Below, one piece after another: positions 1-9,108 of a DNA stretch of 64,000 nt (position 1 is the first letter of the stretch; each line of letters opens with the position of its first letter). Position numbers and translations under genes: made by a program. The notes under the pieces were generated by a model that was not told the DNA's origin, searched no databases, and saw only the letters and a program-made list of their open reading frames with translations. Source of the stretch: Pseudomonas frederiksbergensis (lineage in GTDB: Bacteria > Pseudomonadota > Gammaproteobacteria > Pseudomonadales > Pseudomonadaceae); NCBI RefSeq assembly GCF_001874645.1, contig NZ_CP017886.1:4888501-4952500 (forward strand). Direction: 5' to 3'.

Positions 1-385
1 CGCCGATGCCTGATGCCGCATGCCCGGGCGTGCCTGACAGTAATGACCTGTGCAGGTCTTTTACCCAGCGGGAGAACGCGGAGGGCGTATAGCTTGCAAC
101 ACCTGCTCCGGTCAGCGGGTCGACGCGTTCGGCGCCGGGCTGGCCGTCCCGAGTGAAATACACGATGAATGAACCCGAGGGAGTGCGCTGGATTTTTTCT
201 ACCCCAGGGTAGTGGTTCGCCACTCGACCGGCCAACTCGGCAACGTTCACCTGACCGGATGCAGGTATTGTCGCGTTCAGTCTTTCCAGAGCCGGATTGA
301 TCGACAGGATCGCACCGCTGATCGCCAGCAGCATGACCAGCAGGGCCGCGACAAGACCGGGCAGTGAGTGAAACTGGCGTAGCAT
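1..385 (-). CDS. PepSY-associated membrane protein (N-terminal part, cut by window edge)
   Basis: The frame is open from an ATG at 385 to the left edge, giving about 128 residues. The N-terminus is MLRQFHSLPGLVAALLVMLL, a first membrane helix with the arginine/histidine lead typical of PepSY-associated TM proteins. It is followed by a periplasmic segment containing LAGRVANHYPGVEKI and GERVDPLTGAG-like text, which fits a PepSY domain. Such proteins are often flavin- or iron-reduction-linked membrane components; that role is family knowledge only. It lies directly downstream of the DUF2271 gene on the same strand (gap about 25 bp), so the two are probably one operon divergent from the two-component system. 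Confidence 0.7.
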   Translation of the reverse strand, partial: MLRQFHSLPGLVAALLVMLLAISGAILSINPALERLNATIPASGQVNVAELAGRVANHYPGVEKIQRTPSGSFIVYFTRDGQPGAERVDPLTGAGVASYTPSAFSRWVKDLHRSLLSGTPGHAASGIG

Positions 386-410
386 GGTCAGCCTCCAAGG
401 GGTGCCGGTG

Positions 411-881
411 TCACATGTCGTAGCTAAAGGACTTGATGTAGCCGCTGCCGGTCGAAGGTTTACCCGCGCCTTGGGTGGTCAATGGCACGGCAACATCGGA
501 GCGGGCCTCACGTTGGTTCTCGACAGCACTGTCGACGCGGATCTGATAGCCGGCATCAATCAGCGTGTCTGCCAGTTCAACGCTCACTTTCAGGGTGCGC
601 CCGCTACCGACGCTGGCACCGCTGACCCCGTCAAATTCGCTGGGATTCAAGCCGCTGCCGCGGGCCCAATCGGGCAAATGCCTGTAGTACTTGGCCTTTC
701 TGCCGGCCACCCACAGGGTTTTTTGGTATTTGCCATTGGCGTCGGTCACATAAAACGCCAGATACGCATCATTGCCGTCGTAATTTTTCAGCTGGGTGGT
801 CAGGGTGATCTCTCGCGCCTGGACCAAACCCGGCAGCGCAATGGCAGTGGTGAGACAAACCGCAGCGGTCAGCTTTTTCAT
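411..881 (-). CDS. DUF2271 family periplasmic protein
   Basis: This 156-residue protein starts at MKKLTAAVCLTTAIALPG with a clear Sec signal peptide, probably cleaved after VQA. An upstream in-frame start would add 19 residues in front of the signal peptide and is rejected. The mature part has the layout of the DUF2271 family (ITLTTQLKNYDGNDAYLAFY near the start, a WVAGRKAKYYRHLPDW segment, then DGVSGASVG). The family has no established biochemical role; genes for it usually accompany PepSY membrane proteins, as here. It is divergent from the response regulator at 1015, so control by that system is plausible but not shown. Confidence 0.8.
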   Translation of the reverse strand: MKKLTAAVCLTTAIALPGLVQAREITLTTQLKNYDGNDAYLAFYVTDANGKYQKTLWVAGRKAKYYRHLPDWARGSGLNPSEFDGVSGASVGSGRTLKVSVELADTLIDAGYQIRVDSAVENQREARSDVAVPLTTQGAGKPSTGSGYIKSFSYDM

Positions 882-1014
882 GGTGGATTTCCCGTTCAAG
901 CGTTGTGGCGCAATCCTGCGCCTGTAAGCTGACAGCAACCTGAAGGATGATTCAGGCCTTTGTCAGGTTCGCCAGCCAATGTGTTGTACGACGAACCATC
1001 ACAGGAGGGTTGCA

Positions 1015-1674
1015 ATGCGGGTTTTATTGGTTGAGGACGCTGTGGGGCTCGGCGAGGCGGTACGTGAGCAACTCGCGGATGACGGCCACGCGGTGGACTG
1101 GGTGCAGCGCCTCGATCACGCTCAGACCAGTGTGCGAATGACGCGTTATGACCTGATCTTGCTCGACCTGATGCTGCCGGACGGACGAGGGCTGGATTTT
1201 TTGCGCAAGCAACGCGGGGCAGGGGATATCACGCCAGTGATCATTCTCACGGCTCGCGACCAGATATCCGATCGTATCGATGGCTTGAATGCGGGGGCCG
1301 ACGACTATCTGGTCAAGCCCTTTGATCTCTTCGAATTGTCCGCCCGAGTCGCGGCTGTGGCGCGGCGATACAGTGGTAATCCCAATCCGCACATCAAAGT
1401 TGGAGAGTTGCAGATCGACATGACGGCTCGCACGGTTCTGCGCGCCGGCATGACAGTGGACTTGACTGCTCGCGAGTGGGCATTGTTCGAAGCTTTTATC
1501 CAGCGCCCTGGTGCGTTGTTATCCAAACCCCAGCTGGAAGATCGCCTGTATGCATTTGGCGCCGAAATTGAAAGCAACACCATCGAGGTCTATATCAGCC
1601 GTCTGCGCAAGAAACTGGGCCGCGAGATGATTGAGACTGTCCGTGGGATGGGCTACCGGTTGATGCCGGTATGA
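1015..1674 (+). CDS. OmpR-family response regulator
   Basis: 219 residues, started at the ATG that follows a strong AGGAGG 9 bp upstream; longer in-frame starts lack such a site. The receiver domain (about residues 1-115) has the acidic pocket at VED, the phospho-acceptor Asp51 in LILLDLMLPDG, and Lys in VKPFD. The C-terminal winged helix (about 125-219) ends with VYISRLRKKLGREMIETVRGMGYRL, typical of the QseB/PmrA/TctD group. Its stop overlaps the start of the sensor kinase by 4 bp (ATGA), so the two are translationally coupled. The stimulus cannot be read from the sequence; the divergent DUF2271/PepSY genes are the best candidate targets. Confidence 0.92.
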   Translation: MRVLLVEDAVGLGEAVREQLADDGHAVDWVQRLDHAQTSVRMTRYDLILLDLMLPDGRGLDFLRKQRGAGDITPVIILTARDQISDRIDGLNAGADDYLVKPFDLFELSARVAAVARRYSGNPNPHIKVGELQIDMTARTVLRAGMTVDLTAREWALFEAFIQRPGALLSKPQLEDRLYAFGAEIESNTIEVYISRLRKKLGREMIETVRGMGYRLMPV

Positions 1675-3002
1675 AGCCGGCCTCAAGTCTGCAAAAGCGC
1701 CTGGGGCTGGGGCTGACGCTGGGCATGACCCTGCTCTGGCTGGGGGCGACCGTAGGCGCCTGGGTCGTGGTGCAACACGAATTGAACGAGGTCTTCGACA
1801 GTGCACTGGAGGAGACGGCACAGCGAATTCTGCCCTTGGCCGTGCTCGAAATCGGCAACCGTGATGAGCCTCGCCAGGCTCGACATATTGCGCCGCTCAA
1901 AGTCCGCAAGGAATACCTGACGTACCTGGTCCGGGGTGCCAAGGGCGAGATACTGATGCAATCTCATGATGCCGACCCGAGCATTTTCAATCCGCTGCCG
2001 GTGGAGGGCTTCACGACCACTTCCAGGTATCGCTTGTATGGGGCCAGTGCTTTGCGCGAAGGTGTTTTTATCGAGATGGCCGAGCCCTTGGCCCATCGAC
2101 GCGAAGCCGCGCAGGAGGCCTTGTTCGCGTTGCTCCTGCCGATACTGGCACTGATTCCGATCAGTTTGTTGGGCACCTGGTTGTTCGTGCATGTCAGCCT
2201 GCGTAGCGTTCGGGCTTACCGCCGAGCAATCGAGACGCGCGGGGTGGGTGACTTGTCCCCGATCAAGGTGGACCGACTGCCTGCGGAAATCGACCCGTTG
2301 GCCGAGGCGGTCAACCATCTGATGGAGCGATTGCGCAAGGCACTGGAGGCCGAACGCAGTTTTACGGCCAACAGTGCCCATGAGTTGCGCACCCCGTTGG
2401 CAGCGACGCTGGCACACATCCAGCGGTTACGCCGCGAGGCGCCTGAGGGTCCGCTTCAAGTGCGTGCAGCCAAGATCGAGACCTCTCTTCAAGCGCTGAC
2501 GCGACTCTCGGAAAAACTGATGCAACTGGCCAAGGCTGAAGGCGGCGGGCTTTTGTCCGAAGCGCCGCAAGACCTCGTCCCGGTACTGGCGCATGTAGTG
2601 GATGAGTGCAATCACGCGGCCGGTCAGCGGGTTCATGTGGTCCTGCCTGCAGCGCGAAGCGTGCTGTCGGCGATTGATCCTGATGCTTTTGCCATTCTTG
2701 TGCGCAACCTGATCGAGAATGCGATGAAGCACGGCGCGCCGGATCGGCCTATTGAGGTAAGCCTTTCCAGTCAGGCACTTCTGAGGGTGGTCAATGCCGG
2801 TCCGGTGGTGCCTGAACCGATATTGAGACGCCTGACCGAGCGCTTCGTGCGAGGTGAAAGCGGTGCACAGGGTTCGGGGCTTGGCTTGGCCATCGCGCTG
2901 ACGATTGCCCAAGGCGTCAACGCGACGATAGCACTCGTGTCTCCGGCGACGGGCAAACAAGACGGCTTTGAAGTCATCGTGCAGTTTGTGCTTGGGCGAT
3001 AA
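1671..3002 (+). CDS. Sensor histidine kinase
   Basis: 443 residues with two membrane helices (about 12-35 and 155-180) enclosing a periplasmic sensor segment of about 120 residues, then HAMP, HisKA and HATPase domains. The H-box is FTANSAHELRTPLA, the N-box is LVRNLIENAMKHG and the G2 box is GSGLGLAIA, so the kinase core looks intact; the G1 box is weaker. It partners the response regulator with which it overlaps by 4 bp. The architecture resembles QseC/PmrB-type kinases, but the sensor region is not conserved enough to name a ligand. Confidence 0.9.
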   Translation: MKPASSLQKRLGLGLTLGMTLLWLGATVGAWVVVQHELNEVFDSALEETAQRILPLAVLEIGNRDEPRQARHIAPLKVRKEYLTYLVRGAKGEILMQSHDADPSIFNPLPVEGFTTTSRYRLYGASALREGVFIEMAEPLAHRREAAQEALFALLLPILALIPISLLGTWLFVHVSLRSVRAYRRAIETRGVGDLSPIKVDRLPAEIDPLAEAVNHLMERLRKALEAERSFTANSAHELRTPLAATLAHIQRLRREAPEGPLQVRAAKIETSLQALTRLSEKLMQLAKAEGGGLLSEAPQDLVPVLAHVVDECNHAAGQRVHVVLPAARSVLSAIDPDAFAILVRNLIENAMKHGAPDRPIEVSLSSQALLRVVNAGPVVPEPILRRLTERFVRGESGAQGSGLGLAIALTIAQGVNATIALVSPATGKQDGFEVIVQFVLGR

Positions 3003-3145
3003 TGGCAGGTCCTCGGGGGAACGGATGCGCCTGCCGGTTGGTTGACGGTTGCGGGATCAAAGACACGCCGCATGGCGCTTCAGGCAGGGCTATAATCGCG
3101 CCGCGTTTCACTCCTTTCACAGCACCGCCACCTGACGAGACTGCC

Positions 3146-3655
3146 ATGACTATTTCTCTGTACGCTGCTTCTGTTCCGGTCTTCAAGCAAATGCTCAACG
3201 CGTTGAGCGATGTTCTGAACAAGGCCGAAGCTCACGCTACGGCAAAAAACATCGACCCGAATGCCTTCCTGCAAGCGCGTCTGTACCCGGACATGTTCCC
3301 GCTGGTGCGCCAGGTGCAGATCGCCGTTGATTTCGCCAAAGGCGTTTCTGCCCGTCTGGCCGAAGTCGAGCTGCCGAAGTACGACGATACCGAAGTGACC
3401 TTCGCCGAGCTGCAAGCACTGATCACCAAGGTGCTGTCCTTCATTGACGGCATCAAGCCTGAACACATCAATGGCAAGGAAGGTATCGAGATCGTTACCC
3501 GTCCAGGCACCCCGAAAGAAAAACGCTTCAGTGGCCAGGCTTACCTGCTGACCTACGGCCTGCCGCAGTTCTTCTTCCACGTCACCACCGCCTACGCGAT
3601 CCTGCGTCACAACGGTGTTGAAGTCGGCAAGCGCGATTACATGGGCGCGTTCTAA
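3146..3655 (+). CDS. DUF1993 domain-containing protein
   Basis: 169 residues starting MTISLYAASVPVFKQML. The upstream in-frame extension reads through sequence without a ribosome site and is unlikely to be coding. The family (DUF1993) is predicted to adopt a DinB-like four-helix bundle; no enzymatic function is established. The residues around GKEGIEIVTRPGTPKEKRF and the final GKRDYMGAF are typical of the family. It stands alone, closed by a strong terminator at 3671-3713. Confidence 0.85.
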   Translation: MTISLYAASVPVFKQMLNALSDVLNKAEAHATAKNIDPNAFLQARLYPDMFPLVRQVQIAVDFAKGVSARLAEVELPKYDDTEVTFAELQALITKVLSFIDGIKPEHINGKEGIEIVTRPGTPKEKRFSGQAYLLTYGLPQFFFHVTTAYAILRHNGVEVGKRDYMGAF

Positions 3656-3670
3656 ACCCGCCAGCGACAA

Positions 3671-3713
3671 AAAAGCCCGCCACGGTGTGAACCTTGGCGG
3701 GCTTTTGTTTTTG
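3671..3713 (+). terminator. Rho-independent terminator after the DUF1993 gene
   Basis: AAAGCCCGCCA pairs with TGGCGGGCTTT across a 12-nt loop and is followed by a T-rich tract. Confidence 0.85.
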
Positions 3714-3734
3714 TATTGCTCTGTCTATTGCCAA

Positions 3735-3801
3735 GATCGCAGCCTGCGGCAGCTCCTACACAGGAATCGTGCCCCTGTAGGAGCTGCCGCAGGCTGCGAT
3801 C
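3735..3801. repeat. REP pair (inverted, REPIN-like)
   Basis: Two copies of the Pseudomonas REP core in opposite orientation: GATCGCAGCCTGCGGCAGCT at 3735 and its reverse complement ending at 3801, separated by about 17 bp. It lies between the convergent DUF1993 and sstT genes. Confidence 0.85.
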
Positions 3802-3843
3802 TTTTGATCTTTTGATCTTTTGATCTTTTGATCTTTTGATCTT
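3798..3843. repeat. Tandem octamer GATCTTTT, about 5.75 copies
   Basis: Five perfect direct copies of GATCTTTT followed by a partial one extend the right REP arm up to 8 bp from the sstT stop codon. The unit equals the tail that normally follows a single REP here, so it looks like slippage-driven expansion of the REP edge. Confidence 0.9.
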
Positions 3844-3851
3844 CGCCTTAG

Positions 3852-5084
3852 TTACGCCAAACGCTGAGCCTTCTCGTCTTCACCCAAACAGGCCGCAGCG
3901 GTGAACAGCACGTCGGTGGAGGAGTTCAGCGCGGTTTCGGCCGAGTCCTGCAGCACGCCGATGATGAACCCGACGGCCACTACTTGCATGGCGATCTCGC
4001 TCGGAATGCCAAACAGGCTGCACGCCAGCGGAATCAACAGCAGTGAGCCACCGGCCACACCCGAAGCGCCGCAGGCACAGATCGCCGCAACCACGCTGAG
4101 CAGCACGGCCGTCGGGATGTCCACGGCAATCCCCAGCGTGTGCACGGCCGCGAGGGTCAGCACAGTGATGGTGATCGCCGCACCGGCCATGTTGATGGTC
4201 GCGCCCAGCGGTATCGATACCGAGTAGGTGTCTTCATGCAGGCCCAAACGCTTGCTCAGTTCCAGGTTGACCGGAATATTCGCCGCCGAACTGCGGGTGA
4301 AGAACGCGGTGATTCCGCTTTCCCGCAGACAGGTCAGCACCAGCGGGTAAGGGTTGCGGCGCAGTTTCCAGAACACGATGGCCGGGTTCATCACCAACGC
4401 CACGAACAGCATGCAACCCAGCAGTACCGCTAGCAGGTGCAGGTAGCCGATCAGCGCGCTGAAACCCGAGGTGGCCAGCGTGGAGGCGACCAGGCCGAAG
4501 ATCCCCAGCGGAGCAAAACGAATCACCAGGCGCACGATCACGGTGACGCCATTGGACAGGTCACCGAGCACGGTGCGGGTCGTTTCGCCGGCATGGCGGA
4601 TGGCGACGCCCATGCCGATCGCCCAGGCCAGAATGCCGATGAAATTGGCATTCATCAGTGCGCTGACCGGGTTTTCGACCACGCTCAGCAGCAGACTTTG
4701 CAGGACCTCCGTGATCCCGCCGGGAGCGCTGATCGCCACGTCGTGGGTGGACAGCACCAGGCTTGAAGGGAACAGCGTGCTGGCCACCACTGCAACCACC
4801 GCAGCGGCAAAGGTGCCCAGCAGATACAGGAACAGAATCGGTTTGATGTGGGTTTCCTGGCCGTGCTTGTGGTTGGCAATCGAGGCCATCACCAGCACGA
4901 ACACCAGAATCGGTGCGACGGCTTTTAGTGCAGAGACAAACACTTTGCCGATGAACGCGGTGGACTTCGCCACGTCGGGTGCGAACAGCGCCAGGGCAAT
5001 ACCGGCGATCAGGCCAATAACGATTTGCGTGACCAGGCTGGTGTGTTTGAGTCTTTGCAAAAGAGCAGGCGGAACAGCAGTCAT
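3852..5084 (-). CDS. sstT: Serine/threonine:Na+ symporter
   Basis: 410 residues, taken from [20 protein letters not shown]; the longer frame adds 28 residues without membrane character. The protein belongs to the dicarboxylate/amino acid:cation symporter family, with eight membrane segments, and carries the re-entrant-loop text [21 protein letters not shown] and [12 protein letters not shown] that is characteristic of SstT. It should import serine and threonine with sodium across the inner membrane. It is monocistronic; its 3' end runs into the expanded REP repeat. Confidence 0.92.
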   Translation of the reverse strand: MTAVPPALLQRLKHTSLVTQIVIGLIAGIALALFAPDVAKSTAFIGKVFVSALKAVAPILVFVLVMASIANHKHGQETHIKPILFLYLLGTFAAAVVAVVASTLFPSSLVLSTHDVAISAPGGITEVLQSLLLSVVENPVSALMNANFIGILAWAIGMGVAIRHAGETTRTVLGDLSNGVTVIVRLVIRFAPLGIFGLVASTLATSGFSALIGYLHLLAVLLGCMLFVALVMNPAIVFWKLRRNPYPLVLTCLRESGITAFFTRSSAANIPVNLELSKRLGLHEDTYSVSIPLGATINMAGAAITITVLTLAAVHTLGIAVDIPTAVLLSVVAAICACGASGVAGGSLLLIPLACSLFGIPSEIAMQVVAVGFIIGVLQDSAETALNSSTDVLFTAAACLGEDEKAQRLA

Positions 5085-5409
5085 AGCGGTATCTCTGATT
5101 TTTTTAAGGTGCTGTGAATCGAGAAACCCGGTCAGCAAAAAACGGGCAGACTGACCGGGCAAGAGCACATTGCGTCATCAACATCAGCGGGTGAGCAAGG
5201 TTGGGTTTTTTTGCGGGCGCGGACTTTATCACAGCGTAGGCGCGATCCTTCAGACCTGTGACGATCTGCGACCCGAGTGTTTAAGCGGATATGTCAGGTT
5301 CGTGCCAGCGCTGTCGGACACACTCTGTTAAGCTTCGCCATCCTCTTTTTCATCTCCCCTCAGTGAGCCCTTGGGCTGTCGCTGGCGTTGTCGTTTTCTG
5401 GAGTTACCC
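5085..5409. other. Divergent intergenic region sstT / MFS transporter
   Basis: These 325 bp separate two divergent transporter genes and must hold both promoters. I see no REP, no clear hairpin and no convincing operator. Confidence 0.6.
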
Positions 5410-6564
5410 ATGCTGTTGCCCATCCTGTTGTTGTCAGCCGCCGGTTTCACCGTGCTGACCACAGAATTCATCATTGTCGGTCTGTTGCCGTCGATTGCTC
5501 GCGATCTCGACGTCAGCGTTTCCCAGGCGGGACTGCTGGTGACCTTGTTCGCGTTTACCGTTGCCGCCTTCGGACCATTCCTGACTGCGTATTTCGCGCG
5601 CTTTGAACGTCGGCGTCTGTTTATCAGCGTGCTGATCATGTTCGGGCTGGCGAATACCCTGGCGGCCATGGCACCGAACATCGGTGTGATGGCCGTGGCG
5701 CGGCTGATACCGGCGCTGGGTCTGCCAGTGTTCTGGGCGCTGGCCAGTGAAACGGCGGTGGACATCGTCGGGCCGGACTACGCCGGGCGGGCGATTGCCA
5801 AGATCGGTTTCGGGATTGTCTGCGCAACCGTGTTCGGGATCCCGGTCGGTACGTTGATTTCCGATGCGTTCGGCTGGCGCACGGCTTTCGGCATTCTCGC
5901 GGTGATTGCCTTTGCCAAGGCGCTGCTGCTGTTTATCTACTTGCCGAAAACCAACCTGCACAACCAGCAGGTAAGCTTCCGTTCGCAGTTCAAGATTCTG
6001 CGCAGCCCACTGATGCAAGGGCATGTGCTGTTGTCGATTCTGGTCTTCAGCGGAATGTTTACCGCTTACACCTACCTGGCCGACATCCTTGAGCGACTGG
6101 CCGGTTTCAACGGCACGGTGGTCGGCTGGTGCCTGATGGGCTTTGGTGCGGTCGGGCTGATCGGCAACTCGCTGGGTGGACGGATGGTCGATCGCCATCC
6201 GTTGATCGCGTCGATGGTGTTCTGTGGCTTCATGATCGGCGGCATGGTGGCATTGGTGCCGAGTATCCATTCGACGCTGGGGTTGGCAGCGGCAATGGGT
6301 ATCTGGGGCGTGACTCAGGCCGCGTTATTCCTGGTCAGTCACGTGCGCTTGATGAAAGCCGCCCCGCAGGCGCCAGCCTTTGCCGCGTCGTTGAATATCG
6401 CCGGGGCCAATCTGGGGATTGGCTTGGGGGCGATGGTCGGTGGGCACGTGATCGACACCTTGGGCCTTGGCAGTCTGGGGTTTGCGGCGGCCGGTTTTAT
6501 CCTGGTGTCGATTGTACTGGCGCTGTTGCTGATGAAGGTCAAAGCCCCGGCCGTCTGCGCCTGA
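5410..6564 (+). CDS. MFS transporter (DHA1-type drug/sugar efflux family)
   Basis: 384 residues beginning MLLPILLLSAAGFTVLTTEF, preceded by GGAG 7 bp upstream; the 13-residue longer start is not supported. About 12 membrane helices are evident, with the MFS signature region between helices 2 and 3 (AYFARFERRRLF) and the TTEFIIVGLLP motif near the start shared with AraJ/YdhP-like exporters. Substrate cannot be inferred. It converges with the NhaR-like gene, 4 bp between stops. Confidence 0.85.
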   Translation: MLLPILLLSAAGFTVLTTEFIIVGLLPSIARDLDVSVSQAGLLVTLFAFTVAAFGPFLTAYFARFERRRLFISVLIMFGLANTLAAMAPNIGVMAVARLIPALGLPVFWALASETAVDIVGPDYAGRAIAKIGFGIVCATVFGIPVGTLISDAFGWRTAFGILAVIAFAKALLLFIYLPKTNLHNQQVSFRSQFKILRSPLMQGHVLLSILVFSGMFTAYTYLADILERLAGFNGTVVGWCLMGFGAVGLIGNSLGGRMVDRHPLIASMVFCGFMIGGMVALVPSIHSTLGLAAAMGIWGVTQAALFLVSHVRLMKAAPQAPAFAASLNIAGANLGIGLGAMVGGHVIDTLGLGSLGFAAAGFILVSIVLALLLMKVKAPAVCA

Positions 6565-6568
6565 GGCA

Positions 6569-7468
6569 TTAAAGCGCAGTAAACAGCTCGCGTCGGGCAC
6601 CTTCGGCAATGGCGACAATGCCGGGGTGCTTGACCTTGCGCTCCACCGAGATCGCGTAAAACGACTCGGTCACTGCATCGGTCTGCCCGATCAACTCGAC
6701 GCCGTACTGGCGTCTCACCTCATCGGCAATCACGCTTGGGCCGATGAAGATCCCGCTGCCGGATTTGCCGAACGCCTGCATCAAGGCACTGTCATCAAAC
6801 TCACCGACGATACGCGGCTGAATCTGCTGTTCGGCAAACCAGCGCTGCAAGCGGCTGCGCACCACGGTTTCCTGACCTGGAATCAGTAGGGGCGCGCCGT
6901 GCAGGCAACGCGGGAAGTCTGTGCCATAGCGTTGTGCCAACTCGGTCGTGGCGAAAAAGCTGATGCCGCATTCACCGAGTTTCTGGCTGTAACCCTTGAT
7001 GTCCAGGTGCGACGGCATCGGGCTGTCGGAGATCACCAGGTCCAGCCGCTGAATGGCCAGATCGGCCAGCAAGCGCTCCAGCTTATCCTCGCGACAGGTG
7101 ATGCGTAGCGGCTCAGTCAATTCCATGGTCGGTGCGATCAGGCGATAGACGATGGATTTGGGCACCACGTCGGCGACACCCACTCGAAACAGAATCTGCT
7201 GCTCGTTGGGCTGCGCCCGGAGCATTGCCTCCAGTTCGCCACCCAACTGAAACATTTGCTCGGCGTAGGGCAGCGTCTGCCGTCCGGCCTCGGTTAGCTC
7301 AAGTTGCCGGCCAACCCGCTGAAACAACTCTATCCCATAGGTTTGTTCGAGCAGACTGATCTGCCCGCTGATGGTCTGCGGGGTCAGGTTCAATTGCTCG
7401 CAGGCGCGCACGATGCTGCCGGTTTTGGCCACGACCCAGAAGTAATGCAATTGCCGGTAATTGAGCAT
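6569..7468 (-). CDS. nhaR: LysR-family regulator, NhaR type
   Basis: 299 residues. The N-terminal winged helix (MLNYRQLHYFWVVAKTGSIV, then CEQLNLTPQTISGQISLLE) matches the NhaR branch of LysR regulators rather than the usual MxLxxLRxF pattern. The substrate-binding domain fills about 90-295. In enterobacteria NhaR activates the nhaA sodium/proton antiporter and osmC in response to Na+. No nhaA is adjacent here, so the symbol rests on protein similarity alone. It is divergent from the small lipoprotein at 7604. Confidence 0.75.
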   Translation of the reverse strand: MLNYRQLHYFWVVAKTGSIVRACEQLNLTPQTISGQISLLEQTYGIELFQRVGRQLELTEAGRQTLPYAEQMFQLGGELEAMLRAQPNEQQILFRVGVADVVPKSIVYRLIAPTMELTEPLRITCREDKLERLLADLAIQRLDLVISDSPMPSHLDIKGYSQKLGECGISFFATTELAQRYGTDFPRCLHGAPLLIPGQETVVRSRLQRWFAEQQIQPRIVGEFDDSALMQAFGKSGSGIFIGPSVIADEVRRQYGVELIGQTDAVTESFYAISVERKVKHPGIVAIAEGARRELFTAL

Positions 7469-7603
7469 GTGTGATGCCGATTCGTAAAAACCGAAGTATA
7501 GCTGCTAAAAATACGAATTTTCCTGAAGTGTTTGCCTCCTTAGAATGCCTCGCTATCGACGGGCCACTCCCTTGGCCAAGTCCGTTCTATCGAGGAATAC
7601 ATG

Positions 7604-7858
7604 ATGAAACTCAACTCCCTGGCTGCCGTTTCGTTGCTGGCCTTCTCTGCACTGGTGCTGACGGGCTGTGACCAGGCCGAGAAAAGCGCTCAGCAATTGA
7701 TGGGTAAAGCGGCCGAAACCGCCAGGCAGGCGATCGACGATACGCATAAGGCGGCGGAACAAGCGCTGAGCGACGCCACCGGGAACATCGTCGGCAACAA
7801 GGAAAAAACCGCTGACGATGACAGCGAGAAAACACCAGGCACGTCGCAGGAAATCTAA
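7604..7858 (+). CDS. Small lipoprotein, unknown function
   Basis: 84 residues with a signal peptide ending in the lipobox LTGC (acylated Cys near residue 21). The second of two adjacent ATGs is preferred because GAGGA lies 7 bp upstream. The mature part is hydrophilic and helical with repeated Ala/Lys/Asp (AEKSAQQLMGKAAETARQA), and the C-terminus is rich in Asp, Glu and Lys. Nothing indicates a specific function. It lies 29 bp before terC and may share its transcript. Confidence 0.75.
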   Translation: MKLNSLAAVSLLAFSALVLTGCDQAEKSAQQLMGKAAETARQAIDDTHKAAEQALSDATGNIVGNKEKTADDDSEKTPGTSQEI

Positions 7859-7887
7859 TCCGTCTAACATCGAGTCAGGACTGACCC

Positions 7888-8643
7888 ATGGACTATCTTT
7901 TACAACTTGCAGCAAGCCCTACAGCCTGGGTCGCCCTGGCTACATTGATCGTGATGGAAATCGTGCTTGGCATCGACAACCTGATCTTCATCTCGATCCT
8001 GACCAACAAACTGCCTGTGCAGCACCGAGCCAAAGCGCGTCGTATTGGTATCAGCATGGCTTTGTTCCTGCGTCTGGGCTTGCTGAGCACCATTGCGTTC
8101 ATCGTGCAGTTGACCGAGCCGGTGATCGAACTGTTCAACCACGCGTTCTCGTGGAAAGACATGATCCTGATCGCGGGTGGTCTGTTCCTGTTGTGGAAGG
8201 CGACCACTGAAATCCATCACAGCATGGATCCGTCGCCAGAGGAACCGAAGTCGCAGACGTCCGGCGTGACATTGGGTTTTGCCGCAGCAATCGGTCAGAT
8301 TCTGATGCTCGACCTGGTGTTCTCCATCGACAGCATTGTTACCGCTGTCGGCATGACCGAGCATTTACCGATCATGATCATCGCGGTGCTGGTGTCGGTG
8401 ATGGTGATGTTGTTGGCGGCTGAGCCTCTGGCCAAGTTCATCAACGACAACCCGACGGTGGTGATGCTGGCTCTGGGCTTCCTGATCATGATCGGCATGA
8501 CGCTGATTGCCGAAGGTTTTGGCGCCCACGTACCGAAGGGCTACATCTATGCGGCCATGGCGTTCTCGGCAACGATAGAAGGGCTGAACATGTTGTCACG
8601 GCGGGCTCGGGAGAAGCGGATCGCTGCTGAAGCTGAAGCATAA
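7888..8643 (+). CDS. TerC-family integral membrane protein
   Basis: 251 residues with seven membrane helices and the TerC hallmarks [11 protein letters not shown] near residues 24-34 and [15 protein letters not shown] in the second half, whose acidic residues are thought to bind metal ions. Family members are linked to Mn2+ export or to co-translational metalation of exoenzymes. Short cytosolic loop residues [14 protein letters not shown] separate the two halves. The gene ends with a strong terminator at 8663-8702. Confidence 0.9.
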   Translation: MDYLLQLAASPTAWVALATLIVMEIVLGIDNLIFISILTNKLPVQHRAKARRIGISMALFLRLGLLSTIAFIVQLTEPVIELFNHAFSWKDMILIAGGLFLLWKATTEIHHSMDPSPEEPKSQTSGVTLGFAAAIGQILMLDLVFSIDSIVTAVGMTEHLPIMIIAVLVSVMVMLLAAEPLAKFINDNPTVVMLALGFLIMIGMTLIAEGFGAHVPKGYIYAAMAFSATIEGLNMLSRRAREKRIAAEAEA

Positions 8644-8662
8644 GAGGTAAGGCAACAACTGG

Positions 8663-8702
8663 ACGGTCGTCTGCGCTCGAAAGCGTGCAGACGACCGTTT
8701 TA
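8663..8702 (+). terminator. Rho-independent terminator after terC-like gene
   Basis: ACGGTCGTCTGC pairs perfectly with GCAGACGACCGT and is followed by TTTTA. Confidence 0.85.
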
Positions 8703-8728
8703 CTTTGTGGGGATTAAAATCGAACCGA

Positions 8729-8899
8729 TCAGTACGCTGTGGCGTGGCGTCGGGCAGGTTTCCCGGTTTTGGCGGGGGCCGCGGAATGAACATGGGAATG
8801 ATAGTGTCTGCGGGTAATGCGCAATACGCCCCACAGCATGGCTGCCGCAACGGCCAGCCAGCCACAGATCAGCATCAGGATTATCATCGTCAGGCTCAT
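8729..8899 (-). CDS. Small single-span membrane protein
   Basis: 56 residues starting MSLTMIILMLICGWLAVAAA, with an excellent AGAGGAGG Shine-Dalgarno 7 bp upstream that decides the start. One membrane helix (about 3-25) is followed by a basic, His-rich tail (RITRRHYHSHVHS, then GKPARRHATAY). I do not recognise the family. The strong ribosome site and clean topology make it a probable real gene. Confidence 0.6.
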   Translation of the reverse strand: MSLTMIILMLICGWLAVAAAMLWGVLRITRRHYHSHVHSAAPAKTGKPARRHATAY

Positions 8900-9108
8900 C
8901 AGTGCCTCCTCTTTGCCCTGCTTCGGGCACACACTCTGTGCAAGGGTCAGTCTAGTCGCTGATGTGTTGCAGGCAATTGACCAATAGTCGTGAGTCACCA
9001 ACCCGTTCGCTCTATCAGCTGCACGCGACTGCCGTTAAAGGCTATACCGCTGCTATGATCATGGGCGAAGCCGGGAGACCGATTACCTGGCACCTGAACA
9101 AGTGAGTG

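Noticed and set aside
3798..3843. Tandem GATC-containing repeats as a CRISPR-like array
   Set aside because: The 8-bp units have no spacers and merely extend the REP tail.
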